From Plantactinospora sp. BC1 (GTDB taxonomy: Bacteria > Actinomycetota > Actinomycetes > Mycobacteriales > Micromonosporaceae), in NCBI RefSeq assembly GCF_003030345.1, contig NZ_CP028158.1, positions 5,394,001 through 5,458,000 on the forward strand: a stretch of DNA of 64,000 nt, written 5' to 3'. The stretch's first letter is position 1, and every line of letters starts with the position of its first letter. Of the stretch, positions 25,394 through 34,543 are shown in pieces. The translations under genes and the position numbers were made by a program. The notes beneath the pieces are model-generated. The model ran no database searches and was not told where the DNA came from. It saw only the letters and a list, made by a program, of their open reading frames with translations.

Positions 25394-26788
25394 ATGACCA
25401 CCATCGTCGCGCTCGCCTTCCTGATTCCGCTCGGCACGGCGCTGCAACGCGACGCCCGGGAGGACGCGCTCGGCGACGCGGCCCGGCGCAGCGCGGTGGT
25501 CACCGGCGCGCTCGCGGTCAGCGCTGACCCGGCGGCGATCCGCCGGGTCGTCGAGTCGACCGCCGGCAACACCGGCAGTCCACCGGTCGTGCACGGCCTG
25601 TCGCTCGGCGGCAACCCCCGGGCCGCCGCCGGTGACGTCGACCGGGCGATCCGGACCGGCACCCCGGTCGTCGCCGAGGTCGCGGGCGGCGTCGTCCGGC
25701 TCGAACCGGTACCGGTCGCCGGCCGGGTGCTGGTGGTCGAGGTCTTCGTCTCCGAGGCGGCGCTGACCGCCGGTACCGGCGGCACCTGGCTGATGCTGAT
25801 CCTGGTCGCGATCGGGCTGGTGATCGCCTCGGTGATCGTGGTGGACCGGCTCGCCGGCAAGGCGGTCGCCTCGGCCCGGGGGCTGGTGCAGGCGGCGCTG
25901 GCCGTCGGCGACGGCGACCTGGACGTACGCATCCAGCCGAGCGGGCCCCGCGAGCTGGCCGAGGCCGGGTACGCCTTCAACCGGATGGCGGACCGGCTCG
26001 TCACCTCGCGCACCGACGAACGGGAACTCGTCGCCGACCTGTCACACCGGCTGCGTACCCCGCTGACCGTGCTGCGGCTCGACGCCGACGCGCTCGACTC
26101 CGACGACACCAGCGTCGGGAACTTCAGCGCCGCCGAACTGGACCGGCGCCGGACGATCCGCCGGATCCGGCAGGCGATCGTGACGCTGGAGGGCGAGATC
26201 GACGTACTGATCAACACCACCCGGAAGACGGTCGCCCAGGAGGCCGCGCCGGGCAGCTGTGACGTCAGCGAGGTGGTCCGGGACCGGATGGTCTTCTGGT
26301 CGGCGCTGGCCGGCGACCAGAACCGGTCGCACCGGGTCATCGGTGCGCACACCCGGATCCCGGTGCCGGTGCCCCGGGCGGAGCTGGCCGCCGCGCTGGA
26401 CGCGGTGCTCGGCAACGTCTTCCGGTACACCCCGCAGGGCACCGCGTTCGAGGTCGCGGTCACCCGCCGGGACGGCTACATCGCGGTACGGGTGGACGAC
26501 GCCGGCCCCGGCATCGCCGACCCGGACCGGGCGCTGCGCCGGGGGGCCAGCGACCGTGGCTCCACCGGGCTCGGCCTGGACATCGCCCGCCGGGTGGCCC
26601 AGCAGGCGAACGGCTCGGTCAGCATCGACCGGGCCCGCCTCGGCGGGGCGAGCGTGGTCATGCTGCTGGCCGACCCGGACGCGGCGCCCCGACAGGTCAG
26701 CCGGTTCGGGCTGGTCGGTCGGCTGGCCCGGGAGAAGGACGCGGTCACCCGCCGCCGCTGGTCCCGGCCGCGCTCCTCCGGCGACTGA
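25394..26788 (+). CDS. Sensor histidine kinase
   Basis: A 464-residue membrane kinase: an N-terminal helix, a ~110-residue extracytoplasmic sensor segment, a second helix ('WLMLILVAIGLVIASVIVV'), HAMP linker, H-box 'DLSHRLRTPL' (H218), N-box 'NVFRYT' and glycine boxes 'DDAGPGI' and 'GSTGLGLDIA'. The true start is uncertain. With the ATG at 25394 the first helix is short. The frame is open upstream, and 'LRLALAYLGAG' directly before the ATG looks like part of the helix, which would need the rare start CTG at 25361 overlapping the regulator's stop. The last codons and stop lie in a 29-bp tandem duplication. Confidence 0.85.
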   Translation: MTTIVALAFLIPLGTALQRDAREDALGDAARRSAVVTGALAVSADPAAIRRVVESTAGNTGSPPVVHGLSLGGNPRAAAGDVDRAIRTGTPVVAEVAGGVVRLEPVPVAGRVLVVEVFVSEAALTAGTGGTWLMLILVAIGLVIASVIVVDRLAGKAVASARGLVQAALAVGDGDLDVRIQPSGPRELAEAGYAFNRMADRLVTSRTDERELVADLSHRLRTPLTVLRLDADALDSDDTSVGNFSAAELDRRRTIRRIRQAIVTLEGEIDVLINTTRKTVAQEAAPGSCDVSEVVRDRMVFWSALAGDQNRSHRVIGAHTRIPVPVPRAELAAALDAVLGNVFRYTPQGTAFEVAVTRRDGYIAVRVDDAGPGIADPDRALRRGASDRGSTGLGLDIARRVAQQANGSVSIDRARLGGASVVMLLADPDAAPRQVSRFGLVGRLAREKDAVTRRRWSRPRSSGD

Positions 26789-26835
26789 CCCGATCCTCCG
26801 ACGACTCCGGCGACTGACCCGATCCTCCGGCGACC
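26776..26835. repeat. 29-bp tandem duplication spanning the histidine kinase stop
   Basis: CTCCGGCGACTGACCCGATC-type units begin at 26776 and 26805 (29 bp apart), with a partial third at 26825. Unit 1 contains the last kinase codons and the TGA. Confidence 0.75.
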
Positions 26836-27149
26836 GAGCCCCCTCTCCCGGCCGGATCGGGCGTCCTGGCAAGGAGTTTCTGGTTCCGCGCAAGTCTTCC
26901 TTAGGTCTGGATTAACGCGCGTCCGAGCGGCCCGCCCCGGTGGCAACATCGAACCCGATCCCATCCCGCTCCACCGGGCCAACCACCCACAGATGTTTGC
27001 CCCGATCCGGCCCGTGGAGCCTGGCGCGCGGCGGAAGCACGGTCCCCCACACCTGGCTTCCGTCGCGCGCCGACACCAACGGCAGAGGTCGGGCCGGCGT
27101 ACCGCGGCGACACGCGCGGGGCGTACCGGTCGATCTCGGCCCCGTGATC
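26836..27149. other. Gene-free stretch between the kinase and adenosine deaminase
   Basis: No frame here looks like a protein. The kinase and deaminase genes converge on it, and it leads into the terminator at 27150-27193. Confidence 0.4.
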
Positions 27150-27193
27150 GCTGACCCGGCGCGGCCGCCCGCAGCACCCCGCGCCGGGTCAGC
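27150..27193. terminator. Terminator after adenosine deaminase
   Basis: Perfect 15-base arms GCTGACCCGGCGCGG / CCGCGCCGGGTCAGC around a 14-base loop, seven bases past the deaminase stop (minus strand). Confidence 0.7.
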
Positions 27194-27199
27194 CTGTCT

Positions 27200-28243
27200 T
27201 CACCGGTCGGCGCTCGGTCCGGACCGGTACCCGGCCAGGTAGGCGTCGATCTCGGCGATCAGCTTGTCCCGCTCCGGTGCCGCCAGGAACGAGGCGGTGA
27301 CGGCGTTGCGGGCCAGTCCGGCCAGCCCGGCGGCGTCGAGGTCGAGCAGCCGGGCGGCGACCGCGTACTCGTCGTTGAGGGTGGTGCCGAACATCGGCGG
27401 ATCGTCGGAGTTGATCGTCACCAGCAGGCCGGCCTCGACGAGCCGGGGCAGCGGGTGCTCCTCGATCGAGCCGACCGCCCGGGTCCGGACGTTGGAGGTC
27501 GGGCAGACCTCCATCGGGATCTGCCGCTGCGCGAGGTGTTCCAGCAGCGCCGGGTCCTGGGCCGCCGAGATGCCGTGCCCGATCCGCTCCGCGCCCAGCT
27601 CGCGCAACGCGTCCCAGATGGTCCCCGGCCCGGTGGTCTCGCCGGCGTGCGGCACGGAACGCAGCCCGGCCGCCCTCGCCTGGTCGAAGTACGGCTTGAA
27701 CTGCGGCCGGGGCACGCCCACCTCCGGGCCGCCGAGCCCGAAGCTGACCAGGCCGTCCGGCCGCTCGTCGAGGGCGATCCGCAGGGTCTGCTCGGCCGCC
27801 GGCAGCCCCGCCTCGCCGGGAATGTCGAAGCACCAGCGCAGCGAGATGCCGAGTTCGCTCTCGGCGGCCCGCCGGGCGTCCTCGATCGCCTCGCAGAACG
27901 CGGGTGCCGGGATCCCCCGGTGCACGTGCGAGTACGGCGTGACCGTCAGCTCCGCGTACCGGACCTGCTGGCGGGCCAGTTCCCGGGCCACCTCGAAGGT
28001 GAGCAGCCGGACGTCGGACTCGTCGCGGATCAGGTCGACCACGCTGAGGTAGATCTCGACGAAGTGGGCGAAGTCGCGGAACTCGAAGTAGCTGGCGAGG
28101 GCCTCGGGGTCTGCCGGTACCCGGGTCCGGCCCTCGTGCCGGGCGGCCAGCTCCGCCACGATGCGCGGCAGCGCGGAGCCGACGTGGTGCACGTGCAGCT
28201 CCACCTTGGGCAGTCCGGCGATGAAGGCCGAGAGGTCGGTCAC
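27200..28243 (-). CDS. Adenosine deaminase family protein
   Basis: A 347-residue metal-dependent TIM-barrel deaminase. Zinc ligands are H17 and H19 in 'PKVELHVHHVGS', H199 in 'HAGE' (E202 catalytic) and D280/D281 in 'NSDDP'; H223 is in 'ERIGHGI'. It converts adenosine to inosine, or a related nucleoside. The 'HVHHVGSA' start also resembles the actinobacterial 6-aminodeoxyfutalosine deaminases of menaquinone synthesis, so that activity is a real alternative; no other futalosine-pathway gene is in the window. It follows the methyltransferase gene by 9 bp. Confidence 0.88.
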   Translation of the reverse strand: MTDLSAFIAGLPKVELHVHHVGSALPRIVAELAARHEGRTRVPADPEALASYFEFRDFAHFVEIYLSVVDLIRDESDVRLLTFEVARELARQQVRYAELTVTPYSHVHRGIPAPAFCEAIEDARRAAESELGISLRWCFDIPGEAGLPAAEQTLRIALDERPDGLVSFGLGGPEVGVPRPQFKPYFDQARAAGLRSVPHAGETTGPGTIWDALRELGAERIGHGISAAQDPALLEHLAQRQIPMEVCPTSNVRTRAVGSIEEHPLPRLVEAGLLVTINSDDPPMFGTTLNDEYAVAARLLDLDAAGLAGLARNAVTASFLAAPERDKLIAEIDAYLAGYRSGPSADR

Positions 28244-28252
28244 GGAAACTCC

Positions 28253-29071
28253 CTACTGACGTGCGCCGGTACGGGCGACGAAGAAGACGCGGCGGAACGG
28301 AAACTGCACCAGCCCGTGCCGGACGGGGTACGCCTCGACCAGTCGCTCGGTCAGCGCGGCCCGGAAGTCGTCCCAGGCCGTACCCGCGCCGCCCAGCGCG
28401 GCCCGGACCGGACGAAGCGCCGTCCCCTCCATCCAGCCCAGCACCGGATGGTCGGTGGCGCCGGAGGCGGGGAGCAGGTGCACGTAGGTAGTTTCCCAGG
28501 CGTCGACGGCGCAGTGCGCACCGGTCAGCAGGGTGGCGTAGCCGGCCACGTCGGAGACCGGGTCGGCCCGGAGCAGGTCGGCGACCAGGTGTCGCCAGCG
28601 CGGGGTGTCGGCCACCTCCCGCAGCGCCCGGTGCGAGGCGGCGTCGAAGTTGCCCGGCACCTGGACCGCCAGCCAGCGGCCGGGGCCCAGTTCGCGGGCC
28701 CAGCGCAGCAGCAGCTCCTGGTGTCCGGGCACCCATTGCAGCACGGCGTTGCAGACCAGCACGTCGACCTCGGGGTCGGGTGTCCAGGTCCGGGCGTCCG
28801 CCAGGGCGAACTCGACCCGACCGCCGGACGGGGCGCCGGACGGGGCCGGCGGGGCGGCGCGGGTGGCGGCGGCGATCATCTCGGCCGAGGAGTCGAGCCC
28901 GACGATCCGGGCGGCCGGCCAGCGGGCGGCCAGGGTCGCGGTCAGGTGGCCGGGACCGCAGCCCAGGTCGACCACCGTCCGGGGCCGCTGCGCGGCGACC
29001 CGGCCGAGCAGGTCGTGGAAGGGCCGGGAGCGCTCGTCGCCGTACCGGAGATAGCTGGCCGGATCCCACAT
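28253..29071 (-). CDS. Trans-aconitate 2-methyltransferase-like SAM methyltransferase
   Basis: A 272-residue class I methyltransferase. 'MWDPASYLRYGDERSRPFHDL' at the start and 'VVDLGCGPGHLTATLAARWP' (motif I) are close to the Tam family, as are 'NAVLQWVPGHQELL' and 'AVQVPGNFDAASHRAL'. Tam methylates trans-aconitate, an inhibitor of aconitase. The ATG at 29071 has a strong GGAGGAG. A Pro/Ser/Gly-rich insert near residue 95 ('APPAPSGAPSGG') is unusual. It is the first gene of a pair with the deaminase. Confidence 0.85.
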   Translation of the reverse strand: MWDPASYLRYGDERSRPFHDLLGRVAAQRPRTVVDLGCGPGHLTATLAARWPAARIVGLDSSAEMIAAATRAAPPAPSGAPSGGRVEFALADARTWTPDPEVDVLVCNAVLQWVPGHQELLLRWARELGPGRWLAVQVPGNFDAASHRALREVADTPRWRHLVADLLRADPVSDVAGYATLLTGAHCAVDAWETTYVHLLPASGATDHPVLGWMEGTALRPVRAALGGAGTAWDDFRAALTERLVEAYPVRHGLVQFPFRRVFFVARTGARQ

Positions 29072-29165
29072 GACTCTCCTCCAAACCGTACGTACGTCTT
29101 GCTTACCATACCGGCACCGTCCCGCCCCGGCAGGCCGGAATCCGTCCCGGGATAGGCTCGCCGAC

Positions 29166-30149
29166 GTGGAAAAGCGGAGATTCCCGCGGTTGAACCGCGA
29201 GGTCGGCGTCGTCGGGCTCGGCGCCTGGCAGCTCGGCGCCGACTGGGGCCAGGTCAGCGAGTCCGAGGCGCTGTCGGTGCTGACCGCCGCCGTCGAGGGC
29301 GGAGTCACCTTTCTGGACACCGCCGACGTCTACGGCGACGGACGCAGCGAACAACTGATCGGCCGGTTCCTGCGCGAGCGGCCCGACGCCGGGCTCACCG
29401 TCGCCACCAAGATGGGCCGCCGGGTGCCGCAGACCCCCGACGCGTACGTCCTGGAGAACTTCCGGGCCTGGACCGACCGGTCCCGGACGAACCTCGGCGT
29501 CGACGTGCTCGACCTGGTGCAGTTGCACTGCCCGCCCACCCCGGTCTTCTCCACCGACGCCGTCTACGACGCCCTGGACACCCTGGTCGCGGAGGAACGC
29601 ATCGCCGCGTACGGAGTCAGCGTGGAAACCTCCGACGAGGCGCTCGCCGCGATCGCCCGCCCCGGAGTGGCCAGCGTGCAGATCATCCTCAACGCGCTGC
29701 GGCACAAGCCGGTCGAGCGGGTACTCCCGGCCGCCCTCGCCGCCGGGGTCGGCATCATCGCCCGGGTACCGCTCGCCAGCGGCCTGCTCTCCGGCCGCTA
29801 CGACGAGCACACCACCTTCCCGAGCGACGACCACCGCAACTACAACCGGCACGGTGAGTCGTTCGACGTCGGCGAGACGTTCTCCGGGGTGGACTACGAA
29901 ACCGGACTGGAGGCCGTACGGCGACTGCGTCCGGCGGTGCCGGAGGGGGCCACGATGGCGCAGTTCGCGCTCCGCTGGATCCTCGACCGGCCCGGCGTCA
30001 CGGTGGTCATCCCCGGTGCCCGCAACGCCGAACAGGCTCGCGCCAACGTCGCCGCCGCCGCGCTCGCGCCACTGTCGGCCGAGGCGACCGAGACGGTGGA
30101 CGCGGTCTACACCGAACTCGTCCGACCGCAGGTGCACGACCGCTGGTAG
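29166..30149 (+). CDS. Aldo/keto reductase
   Basis: A 327-residue NADPH-dependent aldo/keto reductase, only distantly related to the one at 15941-16930. The tetrad is visible: D51 and Y56 in 'FLDTADVYGDG', K82 in 'VATKMG', and the histidine in 'LVQLHCPP'; the cofactor loop reads 'VIPGARNAEQARANVA'. The GTG start sits seven bases after TAGGCT (29153-29158) without an SD, so the message is probably leaderless. It is divergent from tam. Substrate unknown. Confidence 0.9.
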   Translation: MEKRRFPRLNREVGVVGLGAWQLGADWGQVSESEALSVLTAAVEGGVTFLDTADVYGDGRSEQLIGRFLRERPDAGLTVATKMGRRVPQTPDAYVLENFRAWTDRSRTNLGVDVLDLVQLHCPPTPVFSTDAVYDALDTLVAEERIAAYGVSVETSDEALAAIARPGVASVQIILNALRHKPVERVLPAALAAGVGIIARVPLASGLLSGRYDEHTTFPSDDHRNYNRHGESFDVGETFSGVDYETGLEAVRRLRPAVPEGATMAQFALRWILDRPGVTVVIPGARNAEQARANVAAAALAPLSAEATETVDAVYTELVRPQVHDRW

Positions 30150-30297
30150 GCCGATCGACCGGAGCGCACGGCCGCACCGCGCGGCGACGTGCGCTCCGGC
30201 GTACCGCGCGGTTGACTGGGCGCAACGGGTTCGTCGCCGAACGGAGGCGACCGGTCGGGGCCGGAGCAGATGCGACCGGTTCGTCGCGGCGGCGACC

Positions 30298-30338
30298 CGA
30301 CGTCGTCCCGGAAAGGACCGACGTCGTCCCGGAAAGGA
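30298..30338 (+). repeat. 21-bp tandem duplication carrying the Shine-Dalgarno
   Basis: CGACGTCGTCCCGGAAAGGA starts at 30298 and again at 30319, so the AAAGGA ribosome-binding sequence exists twice. Only the second copy, read as GGAAAGGAG, is close to the ATG at 30351. Confidence 0.7.
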
Positions 30339-30350
30339 GCAGCGAGACAG

Positions 30351-30560
30351 ATGAAGGGATGGCTCCCGCTCACGCTCGGGCTGCTGGCCGTCGTCATCGG
30401 CGCCGTCTGGACGCTACAGGGGTTGGGCCGGCTCGGCGGCAGCGTGATGACCGGCGAACCGCTCTGGGCGGTGATCGGCCCGGTGGTGGTGGTCGCCGGG
30501 CTGGTACTCGTGGTGCTGGGCCTGCGCGCCCGGAACCGGGGTACACCGCCGCCGCCCTGA
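30351..30560 (+). CDS. Small two-helix membrane protein
   Basis: A 69-residue protein with two membrane helices ('LPLTLGLLAVVIGAVWTLQGL' and 'AVIGPVVVVAGLVLVVLGL') and a short basic C-terminus. Small integral membrane proteins of this shape are common in actinobacteria with no known role. The ATG is supported by AAGGAG; the longer frame from 30270 reads through the duplicated SD and is unlikely. It is followed by a strong terminator. Confidence 0.8.
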   Translation: MKGWLPLTLGLLAVVIGAVWTLQGLGRLGGSVMTGEPLWAVIGPVVVVAGLVLVVLGLRARNRGTPPPP

Positions 30561-30630
30561 CCGGCACCGCCCTGACCGGCGCCGCAGGCAGGCCGACAGA
30601 CCGCCGGCAGGGCCGACAGACCGGATACGC

Positions 30631-30660
30631 GTCGAGCCCCGCGGGGCCGCGGGGCTCGAC
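30631..30660. terminator. Bidirectional terminator
   Basis: A perfect 30-base palindrome with 14-base arms (GTCGAGCCCCGCGG / CCGCGGGGCTCGAC) between the small membrane protein (+) and cspA (-), placed to stop both transcripts. Confidence 0.8.
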
Positions 30661-30713
30661 GTGGATCCCAAAGCAATCGAAACTCGGGCCGGCGGGGGCC
30701 GGCCGTCACGGAA

Positions 30714-30917
30714 TCAGATGGGGCGAACCTGCTCCGCCTGCGGCCCCTTCTGGCCCTGAGCGATCTCGAACTCCACCCGCTGGTTCTCCTCCAGCGTGCG
30801 GTAGCCGCTGGTCTGGATGGCCGAGAAGTGGACGAACACGTCAGCACCCCCGCCGTCGACGGTGATGAAGCCGAAGCCCTTGTCTGCGTTGAACCACTTC
30901 ACGGTTCCCTGCGCCAT
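30714..30917 (-). CDS. Cold shock protein CspA family
   Basis: A 67-residue canonical cold-shock protein: '[17 protein letters not shown]' with RNP1 'KGFGFI' and 'DVFVHFSAI' with RNP2, ending '[10 protein letters not shown]'. It acts as an RNA chaperone in the cytoplasm. AGGAG stands seven bases before the ATG. More than 200 bp of upstream DNA to the MFS gene leaves room for a long structured 5' leader, as in other csp genes, but I could not define one. Confidence 0.95.
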   Translation of the reverse strand: MAQGTVKWFNADKGFGFITVDGGGADVFVHFSAIQTSGYRTLEENQRVEFEIAQGQKGPQAEQVRPI

Positions 30918-31171
30918 GTGTATCTCCTTCTAAAACTGGCGGCCGAGCACGCCGTGCGGCCGGTTGGCCGTTTTCGAGCAGCGGCGCCTCGAGTCGGCCC
31001 CCACGAAGGAGGACTTCCCCTCGACCCACGCCATCTCTCAACAGCGTGGAACAGCAAACCACGTACGCAAAAACTTCGCATAGCCTACCCGACGAAATTC
31101 TCCGACATGTGACCTGAGAGCGCACCCCGTGGCCCTCCAGCCATCGACGACAGGGCACGGCGACGGCACCG

Positions 31172-32755
31172 CTATCCGGACGAAACAGGATCAGCCCGGG
31201 AACTCCGCCCGGCCTCGGCACCGGCCGGCACAACCGGTGCGGCAGCGCTCTCCCGGCCGCCGAGCGCGATCGCTGCAACCGCGCCGAGCAGGCAGAACAG
31301 CGCCGCACCGGTGAACATCTCGGCGTACTCGACCCGGAGCGCCGCGCGTACCCCGGCGGTGTACTCGGCGACCTGCTGTTGGTAGACGGCACGGTCCACA
31401 CCGAACGGCAGCGGGGTCACCAGGTCTGCGGTGAGTTGCTGGAACCGGTGCAGCCCCCAGGCGGTGACGGCGGCGACCCCGAGCAGCATGCCCACCATCC
31501 GGGCCACCACCAGTGCGGCGGCGGCGACGCCGTGCTGCACCGACGGCACCGCACGGAGTACGACGGAACTCAGTGGTGCGATGACCAGCCCGAGACCGAA
31601 ACCGGCCAGTGCCAGGTCGGTGTCGACCCGGGGCAGCCCCACCGGCCCGATCGAATACCGGGCCGCCATCGCCTCGACCGGCCAGCCGGCGATCAGCAGA
31701 TAGCCGAGGGTCGCCAGCGCCAACCCGCCGACGGTGAGGACCCGGTCGCCGAGTCGACGGGCGAGCAGCCCGCCGAGCACCGCACCGACCGGCAGCGCCA
31801 CCAGGAAGCGGGTGAGCAGCAGCGCCCCCTGCACGGCGTCCCGGCCGAGTACGGTCTGCGCGAAGAGTTGCACGTCGACCAGGGTCACCAGCAGCGCGGC
31901 GCCGGCCAGTGCGCTCACCCCGAGAGCGACCAGGAAGGGCCGCATCCGAACGCCGGTCGGATCCAGCAGCCGGGTCCGGGACCGGGCCTGCCAGAGCAGG
32001 AAACCGCCGAGGACCACCACCCCGGCCCCGACGGTGACCGGACCCCAGGGCGGCAGCAGCGAACGCGCCGGATCGGGGTTGTAGAGGCCGACCACCAGCA
32101 GCCCGAGTGCGACCGCCAGCAGCAGCCCGCCGACCACGTCCACCCGCTGCCGGACGGCATCCGGCCGGTCCTGACGGGCCGGCAGCGTCAACCGGACCAC
32201 CACGATCGCCAACACCGCCAGCGGCAGGTTCACCCAGAAGACACCGCGCCAGCCGACCAGCGCGGCGAGCCCGGCACCGTAGAGCGGGCCGAGCACGCTG
32301 CCCAGCTCCTGCGCCGCGCCGACCAGCCCCAGGGTCAGCGCCCGGCGCCGGGCCGAGCCGAGGTCGGAGACGAGCGCCATCGTCACCGGCAGCAGCGCAC
32401 CGCCGGCCAGTCCCTGAAGGCCCCGACCGGCGACCAGCAGCGGCAGGCTGTCGGCGAGCGCGGCCAGCACCGAACCGGCGGCGAAGCCGGCCAGGCAGAC
32501 CTCGATGACGACGCGCCGGCCGTACCGGTCGGAGAGCCGGGCGAGCAGCGGCATCCCGGCGACGTAGCCGAGCAGGTAGCCGGTGACCACCGGGGTGGCC
32601 CGTTCCAGCCGGTTGACCGGCACCCGCAGGTCGCCGAGGATCTCGACCAGCAGGGTTACCACGACGTACGCGTCGAGCGCGGCGAGCAGCACGGCCGCGC
32701 CGCCCACCCCGATCGCGAGCCGGCGACCGGCCCGCGGCACGGGATCAGGGGACAC
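31172..32755 (-). CDS. MFS transporter, P55-like (LprG partner)
   Basis: A 527-residue transporter with about 14 membrane helices. '[18 protein letters not shown]' in helix 1 and '[13 protein letters not shown]' (motif A) identify the drug-exporter-type MFS. Its upstream partner is an LppX/LprAFG lipoprotein whose 3' end overlaps this GTG start by 11 bp. That exact pairing is the lprG-Rv1410c (P55) operon of mycobacteria, which exports triacylglycerides and supports lipoglycan surface display. The same function is inferred here from gene pairing and family. Confidence 0.85.
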   Translation of the reverse strand: MSPDPVPRAGRRLAIGVGGAAVLLAALDAYVVVTLLVEILGDLRVPVNRLERATPVVTGYLLGYVAGMPLLARLSDRYGRRVVIEVCLAGFAAGSVLAALADSLPLLVAGRGLQGLAGGALLPVTMALVSDLGSARRRALTLGLVGAAQELGSVLGPLYGAGLAALVGWRGVFWVNLPLAVLAIVVVRLTLPARQDRPDAVRQRVDVVGGLLLAVALGLLVVGLYNPDPARSLLPPWGPVTVGAGVVVLGGFLLWQARSRTRLLDPTGVRMRPFLVALGVSALAGAALLVTLVDVQLFAQTVLGRDAVQGALLLTRFLVALPVGAVLGGLLARRLGDRVLTVGGLALATLGYLLIAGWPVEAMAARYSIGPVGLPRVDTDLALAGFGLGLVIAPLSSVVLRAVPSVQHGVAAAALVVARMVGMLLGVAAVTAWGLHRFQQLTADLVTPLPFGVDRAVYQQQVAEYTAGVRAALRVEYAEMFTGAALFCLLGAVAAIALGGRESAAAPVVPAGAEAGRSSRADPVSSG

Positions 32756-33437
32756 GGATGGTGACCGGAGCGTCGTACTCCGAGAAGGTCACCGTCACCG
32801 TCCCGGTCTGGCCGGGCACCGGGAACCGGGCCCGGTGCAGCAGCCGCCGGTCGGCACCGATCCAGAGCGTGCCGGTGACGTCCGCGCTGACGCCGGGCAC
32901 CAGGTTGCCGAGCGCGGTGCCGGGCAGCGTCCCGTCGATCCGGTACGTGTCGACGCCGTCGACCTCCTCCCGGCCCGTGGTGGTGCCGGTGGCCCTACCG
33001 ACGAGGTTGGCGACGCCACGGTCCGGGGAGAGGATCGCGGTCGGGTCGTAGATCGCCGCGGCAGTCGCCAGCGGCAACCTCTGCCAGCCGCCGGTCAGCC
33101 CGTTGACGTGCAGGGTCTCGTCCTTGACCACGAAGGACAGCTCCAGCGGCAGCCCGCCCTGCTCGATCCGGGCGGTCCCCTGTGCCTCGCCGGTCGCGGT
33201 GATCACGCCCTCGGCGGCGCTGATGCCGAGGCTCTCGGCCGCCCCCTCGGTGGCGATCGCGAACCGGGCGGTCTTCACCGTGCCCAACTCGGTCGCCGCG
33301 CCCGTGAGGAGTTCGGCCGCCTCGGGCAGGGCGGTGGAATCCGCCCCGGCCGGGTCATCGGCGCCCCGGTCGGTGCAGCCTGCGGAGACGGCCAGCAGCA
33401 GGCTCAGCGCACCGGCGAGCGCGAGGGATCGACGCAT
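32745..33437 (-). CDS. LppX_LprAFG family lipoprotein (LprG-like)
   Basis: A 230-residue lipoprotein. The signal peptide ends in the lipobox 'VSAGC' with lipidated C21. The mature part ('[21 protein letters not shown]' to '[17 protein letters not shown]') has the half-barrel fold signature of LprG/LppX, with '[15 protein letters not shown]' near the middle; these proteins carry acylated lipids or lipoglycans across the periplasm. The ATG at 33437 gives the correct signal peptide. It overlaps the P55-like transporter by 11 bp, so the two are translationally coupled. Confidence 0.88.
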   Translation of the reverse strand: MRRSLALAGALSLLLAVSAGCTDRGADDPAGADSTALPEAAELLTGAATELGTVKTARFAIATEGAAESLGISAAEGVITATGEAQGTARIEQGGLPLELSFVVKDETLHVNGLTGGWQRLPLATAAAIYDPTAILSPDRGVANLVGRATGTTTGREEVDGVDTYRIDGTLPGTALGNLVPGVSADVTGTLWIGADRRLLHRARFPVPGQTGTVTVTFSEYDAPVTIRVP

Positions 33438-33509
33438 GAACCGAAGCGTACTCACGACCGGCTGCCCGGCGGCGGTGATCCCGCCCCCGGGCACCCGAAA
33501 CGGTCGGTT

Positions 33510-33782
33510 CTAGTCGGGCCAGCGGCCGGTGAGCCGGCGTACGCCGATCGCACCGCCCCGGTCCACGGCGGCCCGGACCACCGAGAAGATGGCCCCCTGC
33601 AACGCGGCGGCGGCCAGGATCTCACCCCAGTGCCGGTCCTCGTCGATCGCGTCGGGCGCCTCGCCGTCGCCCGCCGTCAACTTCCAGACCTGCCGGAACA
33701 CCGCACCCGCGGCAACACCGGCGGCCATGCCCAGAAGAATGCCCACCGGCCGGTAGGCCATCTTGCTGACTGTCCTGCTCAC
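33510..33782 (-). CDS. DUF4235 small membrane protein
   Basis: A 90-residue protein with 'YRPVGILLGMAAGVAAGAVFRQVWKL' and 'ILAAAALQGAIFSVVRAAVDRGGA', the two-helix pattern of DUF4235. Function unknown. Its GTG start overlaps the stop of the DUF3618 gene (GTGA), making it the last gene of a three-gene operon. Confidence 0.85.
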   Translation of the reverse strand: MSRTVSKMAYRPVGILLGMAAGVAAGAVFRQVWKLTAGDGEAPDAIDEDRHWGEILAAAALQGAIFSVVRAAVDRGGAIGVRRLTGRWPD

Positions 33783-34090
33783 CCACGTCTCCCTCGTGCC
33801 ATCAGCACCACGACCGCCAGCGCCAGCGCCCCGGCCGCGAACACGGCCCAGGACACCGGATGGCGCAACGCTATCGAACCGGCGTCGTGCACGGAGGACC
33901 GGACGTTCGCCGTGGTCTGTCCGGCCCGCTGCACCATCCGGTCCCTGGTCTGCACCGCCGAGCCCTTGATCCGGGCCTTGACGTCCGCCTTGGCCGCCAG
34001 CGCCTGCACCGTCTCGCCCAACTCGGCCCGGGTCCGCCGGATCTCCGCCCGGAGCGCCTCCGGGTTGCCGTAGCCGTTGCTGCGACTCAT
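33779..34090 (-). CDS. DUF3618 protein
   Basis: A 103-residue protein: the N-terminal 'NPEALRAEIRRTRAELGETV' is the DUF3618 signature, then an amphipathic stretch with 'KADVKARIKG', and one C-terminal membrane helix ('SWAVFAAGALALAVVVLMA'). Function unknown; it nearly always travels with the holin-like and DUF4235 genes. It overlaps both neighbours by four bases. Confidence 0.88.
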   Translation of the reverse strand: MSRSNGYGNPEALRAEIRRTRAELGETVQALAAKADVKARIKGSAVQTRDRMVQRAGQTTANVRSSVHDAGSIALRHPVSWAVFAAGALALAVVVLMARGRRG

Positions 34091-34518
34091 CCCTGTCCCC
34101 TGTCCCGGACCGCCGAGGCCACCGTACGCACGTCCGCACGCAGGCTCTCCGCCGTCGCCTTCGGCACCGGCGGCACCGCCCGGCGTACCTGGCGTCGGCC
34201 GAGCAGCGCGAAGATCCCGGCGACGACGAAGAGCGCCCCGGCCACCACCAGCGCGGCGGCCCAGGCCGGAATCACCAGGGCCAGTCCCAGCACCGCGGCG
34301 GCCACCAGGACGCCGAGTCCGCAGAGCGCCAGCAGAGCGCCGCCGCCGAAGAGACCCGCGCCGATCCCGGCGTGCCGACCCTTCTCGGCCAGCTCGATCC
34401 GGGCGAGCGCCAGTTCGTCACGCACCAGCCGCGACAGCTGCTCGGTGGCGCGCTGGACCAGCTCGGCGGTGGACTGCTCCCCGACCGGTCGAGCGGAGTC
34501 GCGTACGACGTCGGCCAT
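34087..34518 (-). CDS. Phage holin family / DUF1469-type membrane protein
   Basis: A 143-residue protein: the N-terminal 'STAELVQRATEQLSRLVRDE' amphipathic helix and two membrane helices ('LFGGGALLALCGLGVLVAAA', 'AALVVAGALFVVAGIFALLG') match PF07332 (putative Actinobacterial Holin-X). These are not phage holins in context; they sit in small stress-associated operons. It is the first gene of the operon, with a good promoter at 34544-34572. Confidence 0.85.
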   Translation of the reverse strand: MADVVRDSARPVGEQSTAELVQRATEQLSRLVRDELALARIELAEKGRHAGIGAGLFGGGALLALCGLGVLVAAAVLGLALVIPAWAAALVVAGALFVVAGIFALLGRRQVRRAVPPVPKATAESLRADVRTVASAVRDRGQG

Positions 34519-34543
34519 GCTGCCCTCCTATCCCGGCTCCTGG

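Noticed and set aside
34087-34518. Prophage remnant because of a holin-family hit
   Set aside because: No other phage gene is nearby; this holin-like family with DUF3618 and DUF4235 is a chromosomal actinobacterial operon.
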